A stretch of DNA of 64,000 bases from Laburnicola sp. R22_1 (lineage: Eukaryota > Ascomycota > Dothideomycetes > Pleosporales > Didymosphaeriaceae). The DNA lies in the NCBI GenBank assembly GCA_014281115.1, contig JACONQ010000001.1:248001-312000 (forward strand), written 5' to 3'. Of the stretch, positions 47,775-56,680 are shown in pieces (position 1 is the first letter of the stretch; each line of letters opens with the position of its first letter). The notes below the pieces were generated by a model. It was not told the origin of the DNA. It saw nothing but the letters and a program-made list of their open reading frames with translations, and made no database searches. A program made the position numbers and the translations under genes.

Positions 47775-49646
47775 ATGAGCTCAATTGAGGCTGCAATTAA
47801 AGAAATAGAATCGCTAAGGTCAGAAGAATCTTTCTCTTATACTAAGATCGCTAGCAAGCATGGCGTTGATCGAAGTACGCTGTCGCGAAGGCACCAAGCG
47901 ATTCAAACGACGCGTGCAACTGCGGGGTTTAACCGACGGAAACTCAGTCCCCAACAAGAGCAGGAGCTTGTACAATACATTGAAGGGCTTACAGCGCGTC
48001 ACTTGCCACCCATAAGAGAGATGATACGAAATTTCGCGTCAATAATAGCTAAGGAGCTAGTGAGCGAGAGCTGGGTTACTCGCTTCATCAACCGACACAA
48101 CATCTATCTGATCTCTCGATAGGCAGCTGGTATGGACAGCAATCGCCACCAAGCCGACTTAGGGGATAAATACAGCCTATATTTTGATCTCCTAGGTGCC
48201 AAAATTAAGGAATATAACATCGAGCCTTGTCACACGTATAATATGGATAAAAAAGGCTTCTTAATTAGTATCACTAGCCAATCAAAACGAGTGTTCAGCA
48301 GACGAATGTGGGAGAATAAGGAGGTTATAGCATCTCTCTAAGATGGCTCTTATAAATGGATTACCCTCCTAGCGTGTGTTTGCGCTAATAGATTAGCCTT
48401 GCCGCTAAGCCTTATCTATTAGGCTACTAACAAGGCTATACAATTAAGCTAGGTAGAGGATATTAAGGCAGAAGAGCACTTAGTACACATTTCCTCGTCG
48501 CCTTTAGGCTGGACAAACAACAATATCGGCCTTGCCTGGCTTAAATAGGTGTTTGATCGCTACACTAAGGCAAAAGCTCGACGGTCTTACTGGTTACTCA
48601 TCCTTAATAGCCATAGATCTCACGTTACTATGGATTTTATCAACTATTGCGACCGTAATAGGATACTCCTAGCCATCTTCCCCCCTCATTTAACCCACAC
48701 CCTTCAGCCACTTAATATAGTTCTATTTAAGCCTCTATTAACTGCGTACTTAAAGGAGCTATCAGATCACCTCCACCAGAGCCAGGGACTCCTCCCTATT
48801 AAGAAAGGGGACTTCTTCCCTCTATTCTGGGAGGCCTGGACGAGCTCTTTTAAGGAGGAGACGATACTTAAGTCTTTTGAAGCAACAGGCATATCACCAT
48901 TCAACCTAGAGGTTATACTTAAAAGGTTCACTAACACTACCCTAGATGAGCAGGAATCGCGAGAGAGCTCTACGTTAGTACTTAGCGGATCTAACTGGCG
49001 TAAACTAGACCGCCTTGTACGATCCGCAGTAGAAGATCAGAGTAGTAAGGACGCGCAGAAGCTTAGCCGCTCACTCCACCATATCTTAGTTCAAAATGAG
49101 TTACTTCACTATAAGATTGCTGGGTTAAGAGAGGCTCTTACTACGAAAAAGAAGCACAAGAAGAAGGGAAAACCTCTAGATCTGCAACAACGTCAAGAGT
49201 ACTATAGGGGGGCGGTTTTCTGGTCACCAAGGAAGGTTAGGGAGGCTCGCGTACGTCAGTCTATAAAGGAACAAGAGGAGAAGGAGCAGAAGCTTCAAAA
49301 AGCTGAGAAGGCTGAGTTAAAGAAGGCAGCTAAGCTATGCAAGGAGAAAATTGCAGAGGAGAAGCGTGTGGCGAGGGAGGCAGCTAAGGTAGCCAAGGAG
49401 AAGGAGAAGGCTAAGAAGGCAGCAGAGCGTGCTCGCTAGAGAGAAGCTCGCGATAATGCAAAAGCTCTACAATCTACCTAAAAGGGTAAGAGAAAGGCCT
49501 CGCAGCTATCTATACAGAGCAATAAGCGTTAGAAACGCGTAGTTAATACTATAACTACTTAGGAGGCTTCAGGTGCCGCATCAGTAGCTCCACCTAAGAC
49601 CACGCGGCACGGCCGCAACGTTAAGCTTCTAAGTAAATATAAGTAG
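47775..49646 (+). pseudogene. Pogo-like transposase of element Z, RIP-damaged
   Basis: Starts MSSIEAAIKEIESLRSEES. One frame with several TAG/TAA stops. Blocks: YNMDKKGFLISI, LLILNSHRSHVT (second Asp now Asn) and LQPLNIVLFKPLL (third Asp now Asn). Two catalytic changes are G-to-A, as RIP would give. Closely related to the Y transposase over the whole length, including the charged coiled-coil tail. Confidence 0.85.
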
Positions 49647-49875
49647 CACAGGTGAATTGTAAGCATTAAAATAGTACTCTACTACAAAATCTCGTAATAA
49701 TAGCGATTTTGTGTGGCTCTGCAGCCTTATTTTAGTTAAGCTGCTATGGTGTTCAGCGGGGCGTTGACTGAATCCGGGCGTTGAGTGCACGGACACAGTA
49801 CGCGCACGGGCACGGTACCCCAAGTCGCGACCGCAACCAGCAGTTGAATGCACACTACATCGCAGGCCCTTGAAC

Positions 49876-50796
49876 ATGGTTGACAAAACACATCAGCTTC
49901 TATCTCCCGCGCAGCTCATCGAGCGAGCATGCGCATCGATAGACTTCGGATCCAGGCTCTTGACGCGCGCTGCAGCTGACCTATCGTCTTCAGCAGCATT
50001 GTTTCAGGATGCAATCACGCTACGACGCACCACGAACCACTCGCAGCCAAGAAGACCCAAACAAACCAAAAGACCGACAGTATCGCCATACTTTTCTCTG
50101 CCAGAGAAAAAGCCGAAGAAGAAAGCAGTCACAACCTCCACGACTTCACCTTTCTTTCCCGAGCCCTTTTCCCGCGAACGCACACCACCTGGCTTGACCT
50201 TCAAGCTCCAGAAACCAGAATTCGGACTGATACAGGAACGTATATGCGAGAGCTTATTTGCTCTTGTCATTCAGGCCATTCTATGGAATAAGACCAAGGG
50301 CACCGCGGCTCGTCCCATACTCTGGAAGATCTTGTGCACATATCAGACACCGCAGTCGCTTGCCTCCGCCGATCCAGTTGCGGTGCAAGAAGCAATCCGC
50401 GTACTAGGCCTGCAGGAGCGGAGAGCGCAATGTCTGATCAAAATGGCCAATGTCTGGGTGGCTGCTCCACCCTGCCCCGAGAGACGATATGGACGTCGTA
50501 ATTACCCTAGCAAAGGAAGTAGCAGATTTGTAAAAGATCGCGAACTGCTTGATCAAGATGATGAGCGAGAAGGGTGGGAGATTGGTCATCTCCCGGGCGT
50601 AGGCGAATACGCACTGGACTCGTACCGCATCTTTGGACGTGATAGACTCCGCGGACTCCAGAATGATAGCAACGTAGAACCAGAATGGAAGCGGGTGGTT
50701 CCTAGCGATAAGGAACTCGGTCCCTACGTGAAGTGGAAATGGGCTCAAGAAGGGCAGGAGTACGATCTTTCTACTGGTGTAAGAATAGAATTATAA
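49876..50796 (+). CDS. HhH-GPD DNA glycosylase, MBD4-like
   Basis: Single exon, 306 residues from ATG 49876 (MVDKTHQLLSPAQLIERAC). The C-terminal half is an HhH-GPD glycosylase domain. It has ALVIQAILWNKTKGTAARPI, then VLGLQERRAQCLIKMA, then the hairpin and catalytic region LPGVGEYALDSYRIF, with Asp248 as the expected catalytic residue, and KELGPYVKWKWAQEG near the end. The order and the DSYRIF motif match MBD4, which removes T or U from G mismatches left by deamination of (methyl)cytosine. There is no methyl-CpG-binding domain; the N-terminus is Lys/Pro-rich (KRPTVSPYFSLPEKKPKKK), probably nuclear. The start codon lies 60 bp from the end of transposon Z. Confidence 0.85.
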   Translation: MVDKTHQLLSPAQLIERACASIDFGSRLLTRAAADLSSSAALFQDAITLRRTTNHSQPRRPKQTKRPTVSPYFSLPEKKPKKKAVTTSTTSPFFPEPFSRERTPPGLTFKLQKPEFGLIQERICESLFALVIQAILWNKTKGTAARPILWKILCTYQTPQSLASADPVAVQEAIRVLGLQERRAQCLIKMANVWVAAPPCPERRYGRRNYPSKGSSRFVKDRELLDQDDEREGWEIGHLPGVGEYALDSYRIFGRDRLRGLQNDSNVEPEWKRVVPSDKELGPYVKWKWAQEGQEYDLSTGVRIEL

Positions 50797-51698
50797 TGAT
50801 GATATGCATTGCTTGCTTCCTGTTCAACACAAGAGCTGGGTGCAGTGGATGAGAAACAACCTTTGTGAAGTCTTTGCAATGGCTTGGAGACAGTCGTTGG
50901 CACCCCCATGAAAGAATTCGTGTCCGATGCTAAGATACCTAATAGCTGCGTCTATAAGCTATATAAATAATTACTAGTAAAACTTTTATAGGTTTATTTA
51001 TGTGGCGTTAAATTAACTACCTAGGGGTAGAACGACAAAGGCTTTCATCTCAATTTGCTTCTCAAATAACATGACAAAAAAGGCTTATTTATATAGCAAG
51101 TTATATCTAGCTATATATTAGAGATTATAAATATAGTTTGCGTACTCTATTATTAGCTATCTAGCTAGGTCTCAGCATTGGACACGAATTCTTTTCATGG
51201 GGGTGTTGGATTAATAGTCATTAATGTGACTGCCTACAATCACGTGGTGGGTAGCAACTCGTGGAAATGCAAGTAAGAATAGATTAATTAAGAATGCTAC
51301 AAAAGTAGTAGAAAGAAGGAAGTATAAAAGTGACATGAGCCCTTGGGAGGATCATGAAGCTGCGCATCTTGTCTGGCTAGGATTAATTTCCCGTCCTCTA
51401 CGCAGTTCAACATGCAATTAGAGTAGAGAACGAAAACCGGATCAGGCTGACTGTACTGTAATTAAGATCCTGCATTCTGAGTTTGGACTAGACTCGGTGG
51501 GCAACCGAGGTCATCTCGAACTAGGAGAAGTGCAAGCATTGACCACCTCAGCCCCTATTGGCCACGATTCAGCCCTATACCGCCCCGCACCAACACCGAA
51601 TCTCAGATCCCTCTCTCCCACAACCCCAGCCCCTACCCTCGGAAGTGCCTATAACGACAGCTCAAATACTCTACTAGACTGTGATATAAGTTGCCAGC
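50797..51698. other. Intergenic region carrying a small transposon
   Basis: No coding sequence recognised apart from the MITE at 50901-51205. The last ~200 bp should contain the promoter of the coactosin-like gene. Confidence 0.6.
50901..51205. mobile_element. 305-bp MITE with ~30-bp TIRs and TTGG duplication
   Basis: The left end is cacccccatgaaagaattcg and the right end is the complement of cacccccatgaaaagaattc. Similarity goes on through tgtccratgct. ttgg precedes and follows it (50897-50900, 51206-51209). No coding capacity. The interior holds gttaaattaactacctaggg (about 51009), related to the AT-rich repeat cluster at 27241-29020. Confidence 0.75.
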
Positions 51699-52303
51699 AT
51701 GGCCCCAGCGAATGACATCCTGTCCGACCCCGACATTGCGCAAGCCTACGAAGATGTACGCTCCGACAAGTCTGAAACCACGTGGCTCGTTCTCAAGTAC
51801 GCCTCTGCTACTTCGGATTCGCTCCAATTGAGTAGTACGGGCACTGGCGATATTGCAGAGATGTGCGAGACTTTGGGAAATGATGAAGCGGCGTATGCGT
51901 ACGTGAGGGTGAAACTTGGAAACGATGAGTATTCGGAAAGGACGAAATTCTGCTTTGTGGTCTGGCAAGGTGCGTAGTGCATCCCATTCGGGCGCTCCAA
52001 TGGGAGCCGGGACGAAGAAAACAGAACGAACGAAAACTAATTCAACGAAATCGATACAGGCCCGCAAACGAAAATCATGCGAAAGGCAAAGATGAGCTTC
52101 CAAAGTGGACAGGTGAAGCAGGTGATACGCACGTATGCGGTGGAAATCCAGACGAGTGACAAGAAAGACCTTGATGCTGATGCTGTTACGATGAAGCTGC
52201 GAAAAGCAATGGGTGCGAACTGTAAGTCTGCATGTGATGTTCATATTGGCGGCGTATTGACTCGTAATGTTGTACAGATGACAGGCAAGGCTCAGCTTAT
52301 TGA
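51699..52303 (+). CDS. Coactosin-like actin-binding protein (ADF-H domain)
   Basis: Exons 51699-51969, 52060-52221 and 52278-52303 join to 152 residues. The introns are 90 and 56 nt. The protein is one ADF homology domain: the N-terminal DILSDPDIAQAYEDVRSD, then TWLVLKYAS, AYAYVRVKLGNDEYSERTKF and FVVWQGP..KIMRKAKMS, ending in LRKAMGANYDRQG. Coactosins bind F-actin filaments in the cytoplasm and oppose capping. The length and the tail ANYDRQ are typical. Intact. It is convergent with the HeLo gene, 87 bp away. Confidence 0.88.
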
Positions 52304-52390
52304 TTGCCAATATCACGCCGCTAGGCTAAACCGGAGCATTGATACATATATGCTTAAGATTAGATAACAAAACGACGTCTAAAATCTATG

Positions 52391-53214
52391 CTAACTGTTT
52401 GTATGTTGTCTTATCCATGCCATCAAATCCCGGCGAGACTGAGCACCATAATTGGTTGTTAAGTTCCCATAATTATGAACAATTTGTAAACCTTTGTCGT
52501 TCTTACCAAAGGTAGTGTTGCATGTGGTATTGCCTTGTGTAGCGTTGAACTTTCCGACAACTTCTTTCATCACCTCGTCATGCTTGCCTGCCCATTCTTG
52601 CAGAACTGTTACATAGCGCGCCTCAATCTTTACCAGTTCTGAGAGCTCATGCTGACATTCTGCTTCGTATTCTTTTGGTGGAGGTGGAATAGTTTCGATG
52701 AGTTCATGACTAAGCTTCTGAATGTCGTTGATCAAACTTGTGAAATCTTCGCGACGATACAGAGCCCATTTCGTTTTCTTGGATAACGACACTCCCGTGC
52801 CGCGAGGAATACCGTTAAGTGAGAGCTCGTGCATCTTGCGTCTCACTACGCTGACATCGTCATCCACCCCATGCTCTGTGAATTCTGTTGTTCCTTTGCC
52901 CATGATCTTTTCGGTATCTTCACGGGCCTTGTGAACAAGGTGCTGATGTGTTCGAGAGTTCGCTTTGCAAGTTGTTTGTCTTCTTCAGTGCACTGGATAC
53001 ACAGTCTACTGCCATCAGTCTCTTCAGCGGTAAGGCCGATAGCCTTTCCCCAGCGAGCAAGCTGTATTCCTGACATATCAAGCTCTATTATCGAAGTTTC
53101 GTAATCGTCGTAGAAGTCTTTGCCTAGCTTAGCATACCGGAAGCATTCGACTGCGTTGCTGAATGCGAACGCTAAACCGAGGATGCCAAAGGTGACACCA
53201 GCTGGGTCAACCAT
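52391..53214 (-). pseudogene. HeLo-domain cell-death effector with C-terminal amyloid-like motif, frameshifted
   Basis: ATG at 53214 gives MVDPAGVTFGILGLAFAFSN, a classic HeLo start (Het-S/LopB-like, membrane-targeting helical bundle). IELDMSGIQLARWGKAIG and, after the break, KKTKWALYRREDFTSLINDI are further HeLo landmarks. The reading frame changes near 52922-52930, where one base appears to be missing; the two halves otherwise continue the same domain. The last ~40 residues carry a Gly/Asn-rich motif with NTTFG and GLQIVHNYG, the place where HET-S-type effectors hold their prion-forming motif. Known relatives become pore-forming when templated by a receptor. The whole gene is 824 bp, about 274 residues. 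With the frameshift, only the first ~120 residues of the HeLo domain would be made. Confidence 0.78.
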
Positions 53215-53706
53215 TGTTTCTGTAAGTGATGCCACACACGCAGAACTCCACGGCAAGTTATACTTGTCCTGCGCTCTGAGTTTGACTTTCGTATGAACCA
53301 ATTCACTGTAGCAAACTTGGATTATCAGGGATTAGTGAATTTGAGCTATCTCCCTTAGAAGTGCGCACTGGGTTTGTGGTTGGTATGAACCAATCACCTT
53401 TAGCAAACTTGGATCATCAGGGATCAGCGAGTTTGAGCAATCTCCTTTAGAAGTGTTTATGTGTTCGGTGGCTTCCCTACACTATCCTAATGAGGATTCG
53501 CAATCGAAATATGATAAAGGAAGCATTGCGGATGACAATAACAAGCAAATAACACTAATTCATGTTGGCTGGGTTTGCCTGGAACATTTGATAGGAGGGT
53601 AAGCATTTAATGACGAATCGAAACGCACAAGCAATTTATTCTATGCGAGTATTTAAGAAGTCCCGCCGCGTTCTACTTCCATAGCAGAAAATCCCTACCT
53701 GGAAAG
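53215..53706. promoter_or_regulatory. Shared divergent promoter of the HeLo and NACHT genes
   Basis: 492 bp separate the two start codons, which point away from each other. It contains a duplicated 73-bp segment (separate entry). Shared control would fit a paired receptor and effector; not demonstrated. Confidence 0.55.
53291..53455. repeat. 73-bp direct duplication, 92-bp offset, in the divergent promoter
   Basis: Copies at 53291-53363 and 53383-53455 both run from gtatgaaccaat to ttagaagtg. About ten differences, mostly C/T transitions. Confidence 0.88.
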
Positions 53707-54090
53707 ATGGCCACCAACACCTCGTTTGGACCCTGGAATGGAGGTACACAAATTGGACATAATTCTGGCATGGATGTTACGAACAATGACAACAGCGGTG
53801 GTAACACCCAACCCGACGTTCGCGCCATTTTATGGCTTACTGACCCGGAAGTCGATCATGAAGAGCTGAGAGATGAGAAAGGGCAACGAGTGCCGGGTAC
53901 GTGCGAGTGGATCCTGGAAGATGCGTCGTATATGGCATGGATGTCGTCCACTTCCAGCTTTTTATGGCTCACTGGGTCCCCGGGAAACGGCAAAACAATG
54001 ATTTCTGTCCACATTACCGATGTTCTGGAGCAACATGTCAAGGGGCCCTCGGATATACTATTGTTCTTTTTCTGTAGTATATCAGCGTGA
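53707..54090 (+). pseudogene. NACHT/NLR receptor N-terminus with amyloid-like motif, truncated after the P-loop
   Basis: 127 codons starting MATNTSFGPWNGGTQIGHNSG. Residues 4-27 form a Gly/Asn-rich motif matching the effector next door (NTxFG....GxQIxHNxG). Then comes the standard linker of fungal NACHT proteins (ILWLTDPEVDHEELRDEKG, GTCEWILEDASYMAW), the Walker A loop LTGSPGNGKTMIS (lysine of GKT present), and LLFFFCS. An in-frame stop follows at once, and neither the rest of NACHT nor WD40/ankyrin/TPR repeats were found downstream in any frame. Full receptors of this class exceed 800 residues. It may be a dead remnant or a short product that keeps the motif. A GT..AG intron at about 54075-54152 was tried and does not restore a NACHT frame. 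Confidence 0.78.
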
Positions 54091-56104
54091 AACCCGCCTC
54101 TCTTCTCCTCTCCACTCTATTGGCCTAATTTCTTTCTCTCTTTGCACATTAGAGTCGGCTTTCTTTATTCTTTGAGCGACATCATCTGGAATACGACACT
54201 ATCGGCAAAACACAATATCGACAACCACAACAACACACGACAACCTCGACGACGAGTTGAACGTTCTGGGCATCGCACCTGGGTCATTCGGGCCCTATCC
54301 CCGTCTTTGCACACCAAGTATTTGAGGCCGATACTTGCTGCATGGCCATGCACCAGCTGAGTCACCGTCCCTGGTGCCTCTTCTGACATGGTTGAGCCAG
54401 GCTGATAAGTTTCATGCCTCGTTGCAGACCGGCCAGGGCTCTGCGAGGAAGTGCTTAAAGGCACACGATGTCCAGAACCCAATCTTCAACACGACATCTC
54501 CCAACACACCTACCATCAAAGCGCCTGTCCTGCCACTAAAGCAACGTTCCTAGGTGGTTGCATTGAGCATTTCGGTTGTGCTTAGTGCAGAGAGTACTTC
54601 GGAAGGGGCACAAAAACCTGGGACAGGGTTGCGTGGAACCAACGAAGCGATCCTTCGTCCACGCGCATGCGGTGCACGGGGAGCTCCTGTGCGGGTCGGC
54701 TGGCAACGGCGCTAATCGGGATCAATCTCTCTGTGTGGTGTACGGGTCTGCGTCTTGACTAGCGCCTGACTGTTGAGGACTTGTTCCTGCGGTCGCTACG
54801 GGCAAGGACATTCGCTCTCCATTTTTTTTTCATTGAGTCTTTGTCCGATGGACAGGTCTTGAGGAAGAAACCTTACCTATGTTCTCCAATGCGAGAGGCG
54901 CTGTGGGCTCAGAAGGACACATCAGGTAATGCATTGCTCCTGAACGCCGTATGCATCGCCGCCGCACCAATTCCAATAGCATACCTTAGGTTCCCCCAGT
55001 CAACGTAGCGTAAGCTTGTTCCATGGATATAAAGCATTCGTACACTATCATAGCATACAACAGCGACATCAAGAGTATACCTTCCCTATGCAGCGCTATA
55101 CATATGCATTAAACTATATCGTTCAAAACACCTCATTCAACATCTTACATTCCCAATCCCATCCATTCGTCTAAAAAACAAGCATATAGCTACCTTATCT
55201 GCTCGCACACCATCGGAGAGATGAGACAGCAGTGTCTAGCTATGCTAGATGAAGCGTTCTATAATACTATGTAGATGGCTCACCTCGAAGCTACCTAGGG
55301 CGTTATCTTGGGTACCGCGTCGATGGCACAGGGTGTGTGGTCCGCGTCAATGCTACAGGGTGTGTGGTCGTTAGTGTCCCGCGGAATACGATCCAGCGGG
55401 GGCCAGAAGAGTACGTCTAAGTGCAGGATGAGTGGAGATGGGCACATTTGGCCTTCGTATTGCCCATCCATCCTGGTAACACATGGTAGATGAATTTTTT
55501 CCTAGTGTTGTACATAAAGCAACTGACGGCGTGGGCATCATGCCGCTCGCAACCAGGGTGATAGCATGAGTAATAAAAAATTCAGTTAGACATCGGTTTG
55601 CTTACTATATACTAGGTACTGTGCAAATCCATGGATGGTTGTATAACACGTGACATCCTTCGCACCTTCATTCCTCGTCGCACCTTCCCGTTCAGTCCAG
55701 TTCGCCAGGGCACGACCATGACCCCGGTCATCCTTCCACACCTTTCAACTCCAAGCCCATCGCTTCGTGATGCTCCCGACCCTTTACGCCTGATGCTGGA
55801 AGATGCCGGAATAGTGTACAGAAATTACAGGCCCGGTGGTGAGGTCGCAAGGAACGCAACTCCGGCAGTATGTGCGCCAATGAAAATAAGCATAAAAACA
55901 GGTCGATAAAGGGTATCCCGAGGAAAGTGTGCTGTTCGAGGTGTGTTTGCGAACAGGGGTGAGATGAAGCAGATTCGATGAATGTGAGAGGGCTCCTGAG
56001 CGAGGAATGTGCGCGTTCGGTCGCTGCTCCAGTCAACATGGCTCCCGAAACAGAAAGAAGAAATGCATACCTTTGACGATTCAGACACAGGAGGCGCCTC
56101 AGGC
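54091..56104. other. 2-kb region without recognised genes
   Basis: Several open frames of 60-126 codons, none with recognisable motifs. A short duplicated string (acagggtgtgtggtcc/g) is at 55328 and 55354. 55440-55510 resembles 42815-42885. Possibly decayed sequence left by loss of the NACHT gene's 3' part. Confidence 0.5.
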
Positions 56105-56680
56105 TCATCGATATCCGCTACCCCTGCGCGTTCCTCTCCTCTCCCGGTACTGGTCGTGCTCCTCAATCACCTCGACCACATCGTCACCCGGCACGCGCGA
56201 CCTCGACTCCACGACGATGCTGCGCGGCCTCTGTCTCCTCTCCTCCACAATGACAGCCGACCTTCCTCCCGACCTCCGCGGACTGCGGCTGTATTCGCGC
56301 ACCTCGCTACGGGTGCTGCGCCGCGAGCGATGCGTAGTCGAATTGCGCCGTGGCCTGCGCACAACCACTTCCTCCTCGCTCGCAATCGCATTGCGGCTGT
56401 TGTTCGTAAGAGAGTAGAGCAGCCCGATCAGGAGGATGAAGCCGGCTACGCTGCCCAAGACGGTGCCGACCACCGCGCCGGCACCGGGGCCGTCGTCACG
56501 GTAGTACGTCGGGATGAGGCCGGGATAGATCTCGCGCGATTCGAGCGATCGCGTGTTGACTGTGTACGGGGAGATTGCGCCGGCTGGAGCGAATTGTGCC
56601 GCCGTGTCTCGCGCTGGTAGGCTGACGGAATCGGGTGAGCGCAGCGCTTGCGCGTCATTGGGTCCGGCGAGTGCGGGCAT
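56105..56680 (-). CDS. Small single-pass membrane protein, Arg/Ser-rich cytosolic tail
   Basis: 191 residues from ATG 56680 (MPALAGPNDAQALRSPDSV). The N-terminal part ends in IYPGLIPTYYRDDGPGAG and leads into one membrane span at about residues 69-90 (AVVGTVLGSVAGFILLIGLLYSL). The tail is rich in Arg and Ser (RRPRRNSTTHRSRRSTRSE), followed by the acidic VPGDDVVEVIEEHD and a terminal RRGSGYR. This layout (short extracellular N-terminus, GA-rich span, VVEVIEEH, SGYR) is familiar from conserved Pezizomycotina proteins of unknown function; relatives seem to continue a little past SGYR, so an unrecognised 3' exon is possible. Confidence 0.7.
   Translation of the reverse strand: MPALAGPNDAQALRSPDSVSLPARDTAAQFAPAGAISPYTVNTRSLESREIYPGLIPTYYRDDGPGAGAVVGTVLGSVAGFILLIGLLYSLTNNSRNAIASEEEVVVRRPRRNSTTHRSRRSTRSEVREYSRSPRRSGGRSAVIVEERRQRPRSIVVESRSRVPGDDVVEVIEEHDQYRERRGTRRGSGYR

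Larger units (their letters stand above)
43409..49815 (+). mobile_element. Pogo-like transposon Z (outermost of a triple nest)
   Basis: The TIR is at least 65 bp once the insertion is removed: 43409-43423 plus TA, then 47686 onward (ctgtgtccgtgcactcaacg...). It is identical to the complement of the right end (ending gcgcacgggcacgg at 49815). TA lies on both sides (43407-43408, 49816-49817). Own length is about 2147 bp. Interrupted at its bases 16-17 by element Y. Confidence 0.93.

Noticed and set aside
52900..52990. Intron to explain the frame change in the HeLo gene
   Set aside because: No GT..AG pair of suitable length and phase keeps the conserved HeLo residues on both sides; a one-base deletion is simpler.
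54075..54360. Spliced continuation of the NACHT gene past 54090
   Set aside because: The candidate intron leads to a stop within a few codons and no downstream frame shows Walker B or repeat motifs.
55631..56166. Open frames of 92-126 codons on both strands
   Set aside because: No motif, signal peptide or plausible splice continuation; overlapping frames on both strands suggest chance.
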